Positions 16,939-26,572 of a stretch of 64,000 nucleotides of DNA are shown here, piece by piece. Within the stretch, counting starts at the first letter, position 1; each line of letters begins with the position of its first letter. The DNA is taken from assembly GCF_000968375.1 (NCBI RefSeq), contig NZ_CP009933.1:186001-250000 (forward strand). Direction: 5' to 3'. This stretch comes from Clostridium scatologenes (GTDB lineage: Bacteria; Bacillota; Clostridia; Clostridiales; Clostridiaceae). The position numbers were made by a program, and so were the translations under genes. The notes under the pieces are model-generated. The model was not told the DNA's origin. It did no database searches and was given only the letters and a program-made list of their open reading frames with translations.

Positions 16939-18403
16939 ACTTCAGTTATGCAATTTTAAAATTTAAATTTCCTATTTAGGATAAAACATAATTTATAGGG
17001 TATTTAATCCAAAATTAATGAAAACACTTATCCAATTTTATAGAATGGATTTTTAAAAACTTTTAAGCTATTTTTAGTTTCACGAAAATGTCTTCTAATG
17101 CAACATTTTGTTTTAAATTTCCATATATAAAGTACACAAGTGCTTTTGCCGTTAGGCAGTTTAAATGTTCTTGGACTTTACCTATAGTCTCTAATCCTTG
17201 ATTTCTACAATTAAATCTAAATAATTCTAGAAAGTTATAAGCCAAAAATACTATAAGAAAATATCGTTCTATAGATAAACTACTTCGAACTCTGTATTTA
17301 TCAAAAGCTAAATTACTTTTAAAATACTTATATGAAGTTTCTATATTCCATCTATAAGAGTAGTATTTAATTATAGTTTGTGCATCTAATAAATTGTCGG
17401 TAGACATTAGGTATAATGGGGCTTTGAATCCATCTTCTTTAACTTCATAACAAATAAGCACTTTAGCGTAAGGGAACTTTGCAACATTACCCTCATAAGT
17501 GTATACTTTATAATTCTTACCATCGACTGTAACGGTGTCTAAGGTATTAGGATCAATATAGTTCTCAAATTCTGATAGTTGTAATGAAATTCCTAATGGA
17601 GATATTTTTCTGTTAGATTTAATTGCTCCTATAAGGTGATACCCATTTGCTAAAGAACTTTCTATTAATTTATTATTGGTATACCAAGAATCCATAAGAC
17701 AATATATTTTTTCACAATTAGATGGAGTTACAAAAGAATTTATAAAATCTCTTGCAATATCAATTTTTGATTTAAATTCTTTGTTTAATTCCTCACAAAG
17801 TTCCTTTTTATAATAAGGTTCATATTGTAAAGGAATAGATTTATTGTCTACAACAAAATTCGAAGTAACCACACAATGTGACCAGATATTTTTACCTTCA
17901 GTATGGGAATAGTTATATGATAGTCCTTGCATTTTCTTTGCTGATTTCTTAGAATTCACAGTATCATCTATAACTAAAAATCCTACGGATTTAGGTTTAA
18001 TATTATGCTTAAAGAAAAAGTTTAAATAACTAAGTCTATTAGCATTTAGAAGACTATCGTCCCATTTTGAATGATTTAAAAATCTATAAATACAGCTTTT
18101 ATCCTTTGAAGACAGCATACATTTTGCAATTTTGGATAAAGTTTTAGTGCCAGGCAAATTTATCAATCCATTTACAATAGTGGTTAAATGATTAAACTGT
18201 GGCTTAGACATTCCATAGTTTACATCATTTAAGTAGTTGTAAAGTTCATCATTAATGGATACAATATTATTACTTGGCATATTTATTACCTCCCGTGTGT
18301 GTATTTGTGTGGTAACTTTTATATAACACGATGGTTAAAAATATGCCATATTTATTTTTTGGTAGTATTACCAATTTAGATTTTTATTTTGCAGAACTAA
18401 AGT
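16939..18403 (-). mobile_element. IS4-superfamily insertion sequence, right copy (inverted)
   Basis: Same element as at 6759-8223, reversed. Left boundary ACTTCAGTTATGC at 16939, right boundary GCAGAACTAAAGT ending at 18403. It is the same length, with only three substitutions noticed. It closes the composite segment and abuts the ABC/two-component genes. Confidence 0.85.
17063..18280 (-). CDS. DDE transposase (IS4 superfamily), second copy
   Basis: Identical to the transposase at 6882-8099 except for Val55 to Met, with all DDE and YREK residues kept (VIDDT, LMDSWY, YSYRWNIETSYKYFK). Its GGGAGG ribosome binding site is preserved although the base before it differs (CACGGGAGG versus CATGGGAGG). 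It is expected to be functional and able to act on both IS copies. Confidence 0.92.
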   Translation of the reverse strand: MPSNNIVSINDELYNYLNDVNYGMSKPQFNHLTTIVNGLINLPGTKTLSKIAKCMLSSKDKSCIYRFLNHSKWDDSLLNANRLSYLNFFFKHNIKPKSVGFLVIDDTVNSKKSAKKMQGLSYNYSHTEGKNIWSHCVVTSNFVVDNKSIPLQYEPYYKKELCEELNKEFKSKIDIARDFINSFVTPSNCEKIYCLMDSWYTNNKLIESSLANGYHLIGAIKSNRKISPLGISLQLSEFENYIDPNTLDTVTVDGKNYKVYTYEGNVAKFPYAKVLICYEVKEDGFKAPLYLMSTDNLLDAQTIIKYYSYRWNIETSYKYFKSNLAFDKYRVRSSLSIERYFLIVFLAYNFLELFRFNCRNQGLETIGKVQEHLNCLTAKALVYFIYGNLKQNVALEDIFVKLKIA

Positions 18404-18498
18404 TTTTTATTTATTTTTAATACATTTTTAATATATTTTTATCTTTTATACTTGTAATTGTTAGGACAAAATAAAATATATTTAAAAGGATGATGAAA

Positions 18499-19428
18499 GT
18501 GATAGAAAAGGTTTTAGAATTAAAAAATATTTCTAAAAAGAGAGGAAAAACACAGGTATTAACTGATGTTAATTTTTCTATAAATAAAGGTGAGATATGT
18601 GGTTTTGTAGGAAGAAACGGGGCTGGAAAGACTACTTTGATTAAAATTATAACAAGTATGTTATTTCCTGATGAAGGTGAAGTCATAATATGCGGAAAGA
18701 ATCTTAAAAATGAAAGAGAAGAAGCTTTAAAAAATGTTGTATCAGTAGTAGAAACACCAGAGATGTATGGATATATGACAGGAAGGCAAAATTTAAATTA
18801 TATAGCTAGTGTATTGGAAAACGTGACAAAAGATGAAATAGAAAATGCTATAAAATTTTCTAATTTAGGCAGTAAAATTGATGAAAAAGTTAAGAAATAT
18901 TCTTTGGGTATGAAACAAAGATTAGGGCTGGCACAAGCAATTATGGGAAACGTATCCTTACTAATACTAGATGAGCCTACAAATGGATTAGATCCTATGG
19001 GAGTTTTTGAGCTTAAAAACACTTTAAATACTTTAGCTAAAGAAAAAGGAGTAAGTATTTTCATATCTTCTCATATTTTAAGTGAAATAGAAAATATATG
19101 TACAAGAGTCGTGTTTATAGATGATGGAAAAATTATTAGTATTCAGCAAATAGTTGATAAAGAAAAAGTTAGTACTGAAAAAAATATGTTTATAAAAACT
19201 AATTTGCCTGAAAAAGCATCAGAAATTATTAAAAAGATACCTTATGTAAAGCTATTAAAAGTAGAAAATGATGGTATTTCGATTTTAATAAATAGTGAGT
19301 TACATGATATTTTTGATATGTTAAAAAATTTACATGAGGATGGAATAAAGGTAGAAGGTTACTTTGAAGTGAAACAAAATTTAGAAGATAAATTTGTAAA
19401 GATGATGGGGGAAGTTAGTAATGAGTAA
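18499..19428 (+). CDS. ABC transporter ATP-binding protein (BcrA/drug-type)
   Basis: Cytosolic ATPase of an ABC-2-type exporter. Walker A GRNGAGKTTLIKII, Q-loop VVETPEMYG, signature YSLGMKQRLGLAQAI, Walker B LLILDEPTNGLDP and the switch His in SSHILSE are intact. The C-terminal ~80 residues match the usual BcrA-like extension. I chose the GTG at 18499 since AAAGGA (18485-18490) is 8 bases upstream; ATGs at 18490 and 18493 are too close to it. It overlaps the permease gene by 8 bases. With the response regulator and kinase downstream this forms a classical antimicrobial-peptide sensing/efflux-like module, but substrate is unknown. Confidence 0.88.
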   Translation: MIEKVLELKNISKKRGKTQVLTDVNFSINKGEICGFVGRNGAGKTTLIKIITSMLFPDEGEVIICGKNLKNEREEALKNVVSVVETPEMYGYMTGRQNLNYIASVLENVTKDEIENAIKFSNLGSKIDEKVKKYSLGMKQRLGLAQAIMGNVSLLILDEPTNGLDPMGVFELKNTLNTLAKEKGVSIFISSHILSEIENICTRVVFIDDGKIISIQQIVDKEKVSTEKNMFIKTNLPEKASEIIKKIPYVKLLKVENDGISILINSELHDIFDMLKNLHEDGIKVEGYFEVKQNLEDKFVKMMGEVSNE

Positions 19429-20583
19429 ATATATATGGGAGGAACTTAAAAGAGTTATAATTAAAAAAAGGATTTTCATTATTATTATTGTTATGATTAC
19501 AATAGCTTTTGGAATAATAAATGTTTCAAAAACAAAAACTTTGGAGGCAAGTCTTCAGGGGGATAAGGAGATTCTTAATATTCAGAAGAGTGGCAGAGAT
19601 AAAGCAGAAACAGAATTTAAAAAAGCGGAATTTTCAAGGGATATAATTGGTACTGAAAAAGAAATAGCTGATATAGAGGAACAATTAAATACAATAAATA
19701 ACTATGATAAATCAAAACTAAATGATCAAATTCAAAAATTAGAAAAAGAAAATAATCCTAAAAATGAATATAAAATAGACCAATTAAAATATGAAAGAGA
19801 ACATAATATGGAAAAAGGTGAATTAATACCAAGAGGGACATATAGAGCTATAGAAATTCTAATGGTATTTATTCCAATGATTTTTTTACTTAGTATGATT
19901 GTATTGTTATCTGATATAGTATCAGGAGAATATGCTCGAATACCATTAAGAATTTGATTACTAGACCTATTTCAAGAAAAAAAATTATAATATCAAAATT
20001 TATTGTTGCAATAATTTTAAGTGCAGGTACTATAATTATAAGTACAATAACATTTATTTTGGAATCTGGAATTCATTTGGGCTTTTCAGATTATAGATTG
20101 CCCTTTGATGTAGGTGCAAAGTATGTTCTTGATAAATCATTACCTTTGACTTCATTAACTTCACAAATGAAGTATGTACCTGGAAGTCGTACAATGATTC
20201 CTCTTTGGAGTTCCATTATTATATTAGTATTAATTACAATAATTGTTTCAATAGCCATTGTATCGATAATAATATTTATATCAACTGTTTGCAAAAATTC
20301 ACTAATTTCGGCACTTACAAATTTTATATTAATTTGTGGAACGGCAATTTGGTATGTGTTAGGATTTGCAGGTAGGTATCTTGTATCAGCTAAATATGGC
20401 ATCCTCGTAAAATTTTTCCCTATTCCGTATATAATTGATGATATTCAGATTTTAACAGGAGCTATTTCTCAGCAACTTACCAGCAACATAAACATATTAT
20501 TTGTTTTAATGGTATGTTTTGGTTGGATTTTAATTATGCTGTTTTTAAGTACTTACATTTTTGGAAAAAGAGATTTTGATTAG
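19421..20583 (+). pseudogene. ABC-2 permease, frameshifted
   Basis: Membrane partner of the preceding ATPase. Part one has one N-terminal membrane segment, a ~100-residue external coiled region (KSGRDKAETEFKKAEFSRD to LEKENNPKNEYKIDQLKY), then a second segment ending DIVSGEYA. The next residues should be (N)TIKNLITRPISRKKI, as in this family; these appear only one frame over, from ~19936. Adding one base (an A in CGAATACC) restores a ~387-residue protein with four further membrane segments. As written the second part would begin at ATG 19954. It is either a recent mutation or a sequencing slip; without repair the transporter is probably dead. Confidence 0.82.
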
Positions 20584-20651
20584 TTATTTTTTGAGGATGA
20601 CTTAAGAGTCAATACTAAAAAAGTGATATAATTTAAAATTGGGTGATAAAT

Positions 20652-21341
20652 GTGAAAGAAAATATATTGATAGTAGATGATGATAGAGAAATAAGAGAAA
20701 TGCTTGTAAATTATTTTAGTAAAGAAGGTTATGCGGTAGAACAAGCTTGTAATGGAGAGGAAGGACTAAAAATTTTAAAGACAAAGTCCATTTCTTTAAT
20801 ACTTTTAGATGTTATGATGCCTAAAATGGATGGGTATACTATGCTGCTTAAGCTTAGAGAATCATCCAATATACCTGTTATTCTGCTTACTGCAAAGGGT
20901 CAACAAATGGACAAAATAAAAGGATTTATAAATGGTTGTGATGATTATATAGTAAAGCCTTTTGATTTTACAGAACTTTCATTGAGAGTCATGTCTATAT
21001 TAAAAAGAACTAAGAGTAATAACAATTCATGTCAGGATATAATAAAGGTTAAAGATATAGAAATAAATACTTTAGAATATGCAGTTAAAAAAGACAATTT
21101 GGAAATAATATTAACTCCCAAAGAATATGAAATTCTATATACACTAGCAATTAATAAGGAAAGAGTATATTCTACTAAAATGCTTTATGAACTTTTATGG
21201 AAGGATACCTTTATGCAAAATGATAATACTGTAACTATGCATATTAAAAATTTGAGAGAAAAGCTAGGAGACAGCGTTAAGCAAGGGAAATATATAAAAA
21301 CTATTTGGGGAGTTGGATATAAGATTGAAAAGGATCTTTAA
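20652..21341 (+). CDS. OmpR-family response regulator
   Basis: DNA-binding response regulator. The receiver domain (1-115) has the acidic pair DDD, the phospho-acceptor in LILLDVMMPKMDGY, the switch Thr in LLTAKG and Lys in YIVKPFD. The winged-helix domain ends with TVTMHIKNLREKLGD and IKTIWGVGYKIE. GTG at 20652 (VKENILIVDDD) is favoured since GGGTGAT lies just upstream; GTG at 20643 is the other choice. The gene end overlaps the kinase start by 29 bases. It probably controls the ABC genes immediately upstream. Confidence 0.9.
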   Translation: MKENILIVDDDREIREMLVNYFSKEGYAVEQACNGEEGLKILKTKSISLILLDVMMPKMDGYTMLLKLRESSNIPVILLTAKGQQMDKIKGFINGCDDYIVKPFDFTELSLRVMSILKRTKSNNNSCQDIIKVKDIEINTLEYAVKKDNLEIILTPKEYEILYTLAINKERVYSTKMLYELLWKDTFMQNDNTVTMHIKNLREKLGDSVKQGKYIKTIWGVGYKIEKDL

Positions 21342-22692
21342 ACTTAGAAGTGAATTAGTTTTTTCAGCAGCTATTTCAGCCATTATAGCTATTATATTTG
21401 CAATTATTTTGAAAGAATTTATTTTAGGTTCCTTTTTAAATAATTCTAAAAATACTACAGAATATGTACATGATGATGTGATTGCTGCAATTGAGTATCA
21501 ATTAAAAAACATGAATATTAATGATTCTAATAAAGTACAGAAATACATGGATAAAGAAAATAGCATGTTATACCTTATTTCTATAGTACATAAAGATGGA
21601 AAAGTAATAGCTTCAAACAACAAGGAAATTAAAAGTATAGATGCCAACGAAGTTGTAGATGGTAAAAAAACATTTAAATTTTTAAATGATAATAGAAAGA
21701 ATTTAGTTAAGATAACTAGATGTGATTATTTAAAAGACGGATGCTACTTATATTATATATATGTGGGTTATGGAAAATTAGAAAATGAAAACATTGTAGG
21801 TATAATGACAGGCATAATTTTTATAATTATTTTTTTCTTGATTATATGGAAGCGCATATCTTATATATCTGAAATAAAATCAACAGTTAGAAGTATTGCA
21901 AAAGGTAATTTATATGAAAGAGTACCATTAAAATATAAAAATGAACTCCGAGAACTATCAGAGGACATAAATTATATGACTTCAGAGATGGAAAAAGAAG
22001 ATAAAAAGAGAAGTGAATTTCTTACTAATATATCTCATGATTTAAGAACTCCTTTAACTACCATACTTGGATATATAAATATGATTAAAAATGGTAAGTA
22101 TGTATCAAAAGATGAACTAAATAGTTATGTGGATATAATGAATAAAAAAAGTTTATATTTAAAGAATATACTTGATGATTTCTTTCAATATTCAAAACTC
22201 TCGTCTAAAGATATTGTGCTTGAAAAACAAAAAATAGAGTTGAATGAATTAGCAAGGCAGATTGTTCAAGAAGAGGAAGATGAATTTATAAAAAATAACT
22301 TAACACTTTCTATTAATTTAATGCAGGAATTTATTTATATTTATGTGGACCCTAATTTATTTTTAAGAGCAGTAAATAACCTTTTAAGTAATGCATTAAA
22401 ATATTCAAAACACAATACAAGTGTTGAATTTAATATAAGTAAAGAAAAATATAATAATAAATTTTATGCAATAATTTCAGCTTCTAATATACCTGAAGAA
22501 CCAATTACTGATGATGAAATAGAAAATTTTTTTGAAAGGTTATATAAAAAGGATTTATCTAGACAAAAAGAAGGTAGTGGTTTAGGTTTATCAATTGTTA
22601 AAGACATTATTAAACTCCACAGTGGTTTTGTAAAAACATATAAAGAAAATAATAGATTATTTTTTAAAATATACATGGATATAAAATTTTAA
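21313..22692 (+). CDS. Sensor histidine kinase
   Basis: Membrane sensor paired with the regulator upstream. Residues ~14-36 form the first membrane helix, ~37-155 an external sensor region, then a second helix (NIVGIMTGIIFIIIFFLIIW) and HAMP. The dimerisation/phospho-acceptor box is FLTNISHDLRTPLTTILGYI. N box NNLLSNALKYSK, then KEGSGLGLSIVKDIIKLHSG for the G box. The TTG start lies within the regulator gene, giving translational coupling. The large external domain is unlike the tiny loop of BceS sensors, so the peptide-sensing mode would differ. Confidence 0.88.
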   Translation: MDIRLKRIFKLRSELVFSAAISAIIAIIFAIILKEFILGSFLNNSKNTTEYVHDDVIAAIEYQLKNMNINDSNKVQKYMDKENSMLYLISIVHKDGKVIASNNKEIKSIDANEVVDGKKTFKFLNDNRKNLVKITRCDYLKDGCYLYYIYVGYGKLENENIVGIMTGIIFIIIFFLIIWKRISYISEIKSTVRSIAKGNLYERVPLKYKNELRELSEDINYMTSEMEKEDKKRSEFLTNISHDLRTPLTTILGYINMIKNGKYVSKDELNSYVDIMNKKSLYLKNILDDFFQYSKLSSKDIVLEKQKIELNELARQIVQEEEDEFIKNNLTLSINLMQEFIYIYVDPNLFLRAVNNLLSNALKYSKHNTSVEFNISKEKYNNKFYAIISASNIPEEPITDDEIENFFERLYKKDLSRQKEGSGLGLSIVKDIIKLHSGFVKTYKENNRLFFKIYMDIKF

Positions 22693-22755
22693 TACAGTTT
22701 TTATTATGGAATCGAGGCGTAGCCTGATTTTCCCTTAATCGGGAATAAGTCGAAT

Positions 22756-22793
22756 ATAAATCTTTCACTCTTCCCAGTGAGAGATTTATTTTT
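22756..22793 (+). terminator. Rho-independent terminator after the sensor kinase
   Basis: A 14-bp near-perfect stem (ATAAATCTTTCACT with AGTGAGAGATTTAT, loop CTTCCC) runs into TTTTT on the plus strand. Confidence 0.8.
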
Positions 22794-22797
22794 AGGC

Positions 22798-22833
22798 AAA
22801 AAACTGTCGCACTAATTTTTTTAGTGCGACAGC
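22798..22833 (-). terminator. Rho-independent terminator of larA
   Basis: A perfect 12-bp stem, CTGTCGCACTAA (22804-22815) with TTAGTGCGACAG (22821-22832), has a T-run on the minus strand. The CTGTxGCACTAA arm recurs in hairpins at 26355 and 46269. Confidence 0.85.
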
Positions 22834-22864
22834 TCCACTCTATAATTTTACCTGTCTATTATTA

Positions 22865-24154
22865 CTAACTCATTTTAGGAAATGTACTTGCAGCAGCAGT
22901 CATAACATAAGTTTTTAAGTCTTTGCCTTTTTTGCTCCAAGTAAGTTCTAGAGCTTCGTCTAAAGTTTTAACTACTGTTATATTAGCTTTTTTTAGAAGT
23001 TCAGGATCTAAATCAGATACAAATATAACATTATACTTGCTAGCAAATTCGCAGAAAATATAAGCTATATCCTTTGAAATACTATATTCTCTACGCAATT
23101 CTTTTTCTCTATCCAATAAATTATCATAATTAAGAAGCATGTCCTTAACATCCTGATTTCCACCAAGACCTTCACTACACTGGCTCAAAATAATCATTGT
23201 GCCGCCTTCTTTTACAGCCTCTTTTACATTTATAATAGTTTTACTAGTTTGGTAGAAATTTATGTCTTTAGGAAATCCTCCTGCTGTACCAATAACAAGA
23301 TCAGCTTTTTCCTTTATAGTTACTCCATCTATTTTATCCACTATTTTGCAGCCTTCATAAAAAGCTTCTACATAGTTTCCGCTAACTGCAGCAGCAATTT
23401 TTCCATCATGTCCAACAACTACATTAAATATAAAAGTAGGTCTTAAAAATGCTGCAGCTTGCATCATATCTTCATGAATTGGATTGCCTTTTAAGTTTGA
23501 ACAAGCTGAATTTGGATTTTTACCTTCACCTAAGTTTGGTTTAAGACAAAGTGAATGATTATGCATTATAGTTTCATAAGAACTTATTCCGGGAAGAACA
23601 GTTTTTCTTCCTCCACCATATCCTGCAAGGAAATGATAAACAATACCACCTGCAAGTACTATATGGTCACATTCTAAAGCTTTTTTATTTACCCATACTG
23701 GGGTACCATATGTAGTCTCACCAACATAGGCTAAATTTTCCTTATCAAAGCAATCATGGTTGATGACAGATAGCCTTTTGGCTAGTTCTTTTCCTAACAG
23801 TTTTTCATGTTCCTCTTTAGTTTGTTCTCGGTGAGAACCTGCTGCACTTATAACAGTTATGTCTTTATCTTTTACTCCACCGTTATTTAATTCTTCTACA
23901 ATTTGGTATAAGAATTTGTCGGTTTTCTGCCAAGCTCTTGTAATATCAGGTATAATCAAACAAACAGTTTCTCCAGCATGAACTAGTTCTTTAAGTCTAG
24001 GACTTCCAATAGGGTTATGTAATGCATCTAGAATTATTTCATCTTCTGATTTTGAAGCTTTAAATTCATTTCCTTCGATGACCTCAATTATATTTTTTTC
24101 ATCTAAGGAAAGATTAACCATTCCTCTCCCATAATTTAATTCGATATTTTTCAT
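22865..24154 (-). CDS. larA: LarA-type nickel-dependent lactate racemase family protein
   Basis: Cytosolic 2-hydroxyacid racemase/epimerase using the nickel-pincer cofactor. The 429-residue length is normal. Key segments: IIPDITRAW (DxTR substrate pocket), AAGSHREQT (catalytic His), GGIVYHFLAGYGGGRKTVLPGI (second His and the Lys that carries the cofactor), then HNHSL with the nickel-ligand His. The cofactor-building genes larB, larC and larE are not nearby, so the cofactor must be made elsewhere or the protein is a LarA homologue acting on another hydroxyacid. GGGGC precedes the ATG. It has its own terminator and is read away from ilvD. Confidence 0.85.
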   Translation of the reverse strand: MKNIELNYGRGMVNLSLDEKNIIEVIEGNEFKASKSEDEIILDALHNPIGSPRLKELVHAGETVCLIIPDITRAWQKTDKFLYQIVEELNNGGVKDKDITVISAAGSHREQTKEEHEKLLGKELAKRLSVINHDCFDKENLAYVGETTYGTPVWVNKKALECDHIVLAGGIVYHFLAGYGGGRKTVLPGISSYETIMHNHSLCLKPNLGEGKNPNSACSNLKGNPIHEDMMQAAAFLRPTFIFNVVVGHDGKIAAAVSGNYVEAFYEGCKIVDKIDGVTIKEKADLVIGTAGGFPKDINFYQTSKTIINVKEAVKEGGTMIILSQCSEGLGGNQDVKDMLLNYDNLLDREKELRREYSISKDIAYIFCEFASKYNVIFVSDLDPELLKKANITVVKTLDEALELTWSKKGKDLKTYVMTAAASTFPKMS

Positions 24155-24655
24155 AAATATGCCCCCTAAAATTTTGTGAGTTTTTATTATAAAATATAAC
24201 TATTAAAGATACATTTTATTAACAATTTATATAATTTTAACATAAAAGTGCATTATTTTAAATAGTAACTAAATTTTTGTTATATTACTATTTTCTTTAT
24301 ATTGATATTTAGTTTTTTAATAAGTTAGCAAATTTACGATGAATATTGTAAATTAAAGTTATAAAATGTTGAAGAAATGTTGTTAGATATGCAAAATGTG
24401 ATTAAATATTAAATATATTGAAAAAATAAAATATTTTAAATTTTAGTCATTATGATAACAAGTCTTAAATTAAAGTGTAATATATTAATATTTTACAGTA
24501 ATATTTTCATAGTATCTAAAGCTTAATAAAGAAATATATTTTCAGTAAATTATCTATAGTTCTTTCAAGTATAATGTTATACAATATATATAATTAACAT
24601 CTGCACTTTAAACGAAAATTTAAATTTAATATAAACTTTTAGGAGGAATTTATTA
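24155..24655. other. Long divergent intergenic region, larA/ilvD
   Basis: 500 bases, extremely A+T-rich, without an ORF of coding character. TATAAT at 24570-24575 is a possible -10 for ilvD, without a good -35. I looked for T-box (GGTGGTACCGCG-like) or leader-peptide signals expected of branched-chain amino acid genes and saw none. Confidence 0.4.
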
Positions 24656-26314
24656 ATGAGAAGTGATGTTGTAAAAGGAGGAGCAAAAGGTGCTCCAACA
24701 AGATCTTTAATGTATGGTATGGGATTTACAAAAGAAGAAATAGATAGACCATTAATAGGAATTGTAAATGCTCAAAATGAAGTAATAGCAGGACATGTAC
24801 ATTTAGATGAAATTGCACATGCTGCAAAGGTTGGAGTTACTATGGCAGGAGGAACTCCAATGGAATTTCCATCTATAGGTGTATGTGATGGTATTGCTAT
24901 GGGACATGTAGGAATGAAATATTCTTTAGCAAGCAGAGAACTTATAGCTGATTCCATAGAAACTATGGCAATAGCTCATGGATTTGATGGATTAGTTTTA
25001 ATTCCTAATTGTGATAAAATTGTACCAGGAATGCTTATGGCAGCAGCTAGATTAAACATACCAGCAGTGGTTGTAAGTGGTGGCCCAATGAAAGCAGGAA
25101 AACGTAATGGTTGTGATGCAGATTTTACTACTGTCATAGAGGGTGTTGGAACTTATAATGATGGTAAAATTACATCAGAAGAACTTGAAGATATAGCTCA
25201 AAAAGCTTGTCCAGGATGTGGTTCTTGTTCTGGTTTGTTTACTGCTAATAGTATGAATTGCTTAACTGAAGTTTTAGGTATGGGTCTTCCTTACAATGGG
25301 ACATCAGCAGCTCATTCAGGTGAAAGAAAACAATTAGGTAAATATGCTGGAATGAGAGTTATGGAATTGTTAAAAAATAACATAAGACCACTTGATATAT
25401 TAACATTGGATGCTTTTAAAAATGCAATAACTGTTGATATGGCTATGGCTGGTTCAACAAATACAGTATTACATTTACCAGCAATAGCACATGAAGCTGG
25501 GATAGAACTTGATTTAGATTTGTTTGATGCAATAAGTTCTAAAACTCCTTGCTTAACTAAATTGAGTCCTAGTGGAAAATATCATATGGAAGATTTACAT
25601 CTTGCTGGAGGAATTCCAGCTATGATGAATGAGTTATCTAAGAAGGGGCTTATTTGTGAAAATGCTTTAACTGTAACAGGAAAAATTGTAGGAGAAAATA
25701 TTAAGAATAAGATCGTAGAAGATAATAAAGTAATTAATTCTATAGAAGAGCCATATAGCAACAAAGGTGGTCTTGCTATATTAAGAGGAAACTTAGCAGT
25801 AAATGGTGCTGTTGTAAAAGAATCTGCAGTAGCTAAAGAAATGCTTAAGCATGAAGGACCAGCTAGAGTATTTAATTCTGAAGAAGAAGCTGTTGAAGCA
25901 ATATTCAAAGGTAATATAAATAAAGGTGATGTAGTAGTTATAAGATATGAAGGACCAAAAGGTGGTCCAGGAATGAGAGAAATGTTATCTCCAACTGCTG
26001 CAATAGCAGGCATGGGACTTGATAAGGATGTAGCGCTTTTAACAGATGGAAGATTTTCAGGTGCTACAAGAGGAGCTGCTATTGGTCATATATCTCCAGA
26101 AGCTATGGAGGATGGAATAATAGGCTTAGTAAAGGAAGGAGATAAAATTTCTATAGATATATCAAATAAAAAGTTAGAATTATTAGTTAGTGAAGATGAA
26201 CTTGCAAAACGTAAAGAAAAGTATGTTAAACCAGAACCTAAGATAACAAAGGGTTATTTAGGAAGATATGCAAAATTGGTTACATCAGCAAACACAGGGG
26301 CAGTGTTGAAATAA
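24656..26314 (+). CDS. ilvD: Dihydroxy-acid dehydratase
   Basis: Cytosolic Fe-S enzyme that dehydrates 2,3-dihydroxy-isovalerate and -methylvalerate in valine, isoleucine and leucine synthesis. It is 552 residues, normal length. Conserved pieces: [17 protein letters not shown] at the start, [11 protein letters not shown] and [17 protein letters not shown] with the cluster cysteines, then [22 protein letters not shown] near the end. AGGAGGA lies 8 bases upstream. It stands alone here; ilvBNC and leu genes are not in the window. Confidence 0.96.
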   Translation: MRSDVVKGGAKGAPTRSLMYGMGFTKEEIDRPLIGIVNAQNEVIAGHVHLDEIAHAAKVGVTMAGGTPMEFPSIGVCDGIAMGHVGMKYSLASRELIADSIETMAIAHGFDGLVLIPNCDKIVPGMLMAAARLNIPAVVVSGGPMKAGKRNGCDADFTTVIEGVGTYNDGKITSEELEDIAQKACPGCGSCSGLFTANSMNCLTEVLGMGLPYNGTSAAHSGERKQLGKYAGMRVMELLKNNIRPLDILTLDAFKNAITVDMAMAGSTNTVLHLPAIAHEAGIELDLDLFDAISSKTPCLTKLSPSGKYHMEDLHLAGGIPAMMNELSKKGLICENALTVTGKIVGENIKNKIVEDNKVINSIEEPYSNKGGLAILRGNLAVNGAVVKESAVAKEMLKHEGPARVFNSEEEAVEAIFKGNINKGDVVVIRYEGPKGGPGMREMLSPTAAIAGMGLDKDVALLTDGRFSGATRGAAIGHISPEAMEDGIIGLVKEGDKISIDISNKKLELLVSEDELAKRKEKYVKPEPKITKGYLGRYAKLVTSANTGAVLK

Positions 26315-26354
26315 AATTATATTAGTACAATCTAATAATAATGTATATTTAGGA

Positions 26355-26428
26355 AAGGGTTGTTATACTAAGAATAGATTTTACAACATATTGTATGTAA
26401 ATTTCTTAGTGTTACAGCTCCTTTTTAA
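26355..26428 (+). terminator. Terminator-like hairpin after ilvD (repeated family)
   Basis: A long imperfect stem (GGTTGTTATACTAAGAA with TTCTTAGTGTTACAGCTCC, G-U pairs) surrounds ACAACATATTGTATGT and is followed by TTTTT. The centre and arms match the hairpin at 46269-46336. Confidence 0.65.
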
Positions 26429-26572
26429 TTTTTTGATGAATTCATTCGATATTATTCGATACTATTGGTTAAATTTTATAGTAGAATTAATGTGAGTTGA
26501 GATTTAAAATAAGTAGGATATAATATATTTGTAAAATGGATTTTAACATTTGAATATTTTAGGATTGGTGAT

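Larger units (their letters stand above)
6759..18403. mobile_element. Composite-transposon-like segment bounded by inverted IS copies
   Basis: Two 1465-bp copies of the same insertion sequence (6759-8223 plus, 16939-18403 minus) bracket 8.7 kb of cargo. The outer junctions read TTTTT before ACTTTAG and TTTTT after CTAAAGT on the plus strand, compatible with a 5-bp target duplication of the whole unit, although T-runs are common in this DNA. The inner junctions (GATATAAT and TTAATC) do not match as duplications. The cargo is an unknown 459-aa protein, a polC-like pseudogene, a Rossmann/TIR-like protein, an ABC exporter and decayed pieces including radC. Movement as one unit is inferred. Confidence 0.6.

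Noticed and set aside
24155..24655. T-box or attenuator leader for ilvD
   Set aside because: No specifier-type structure, T-box motif or terminator/antiterminator pair was seen in the 500-base leader.
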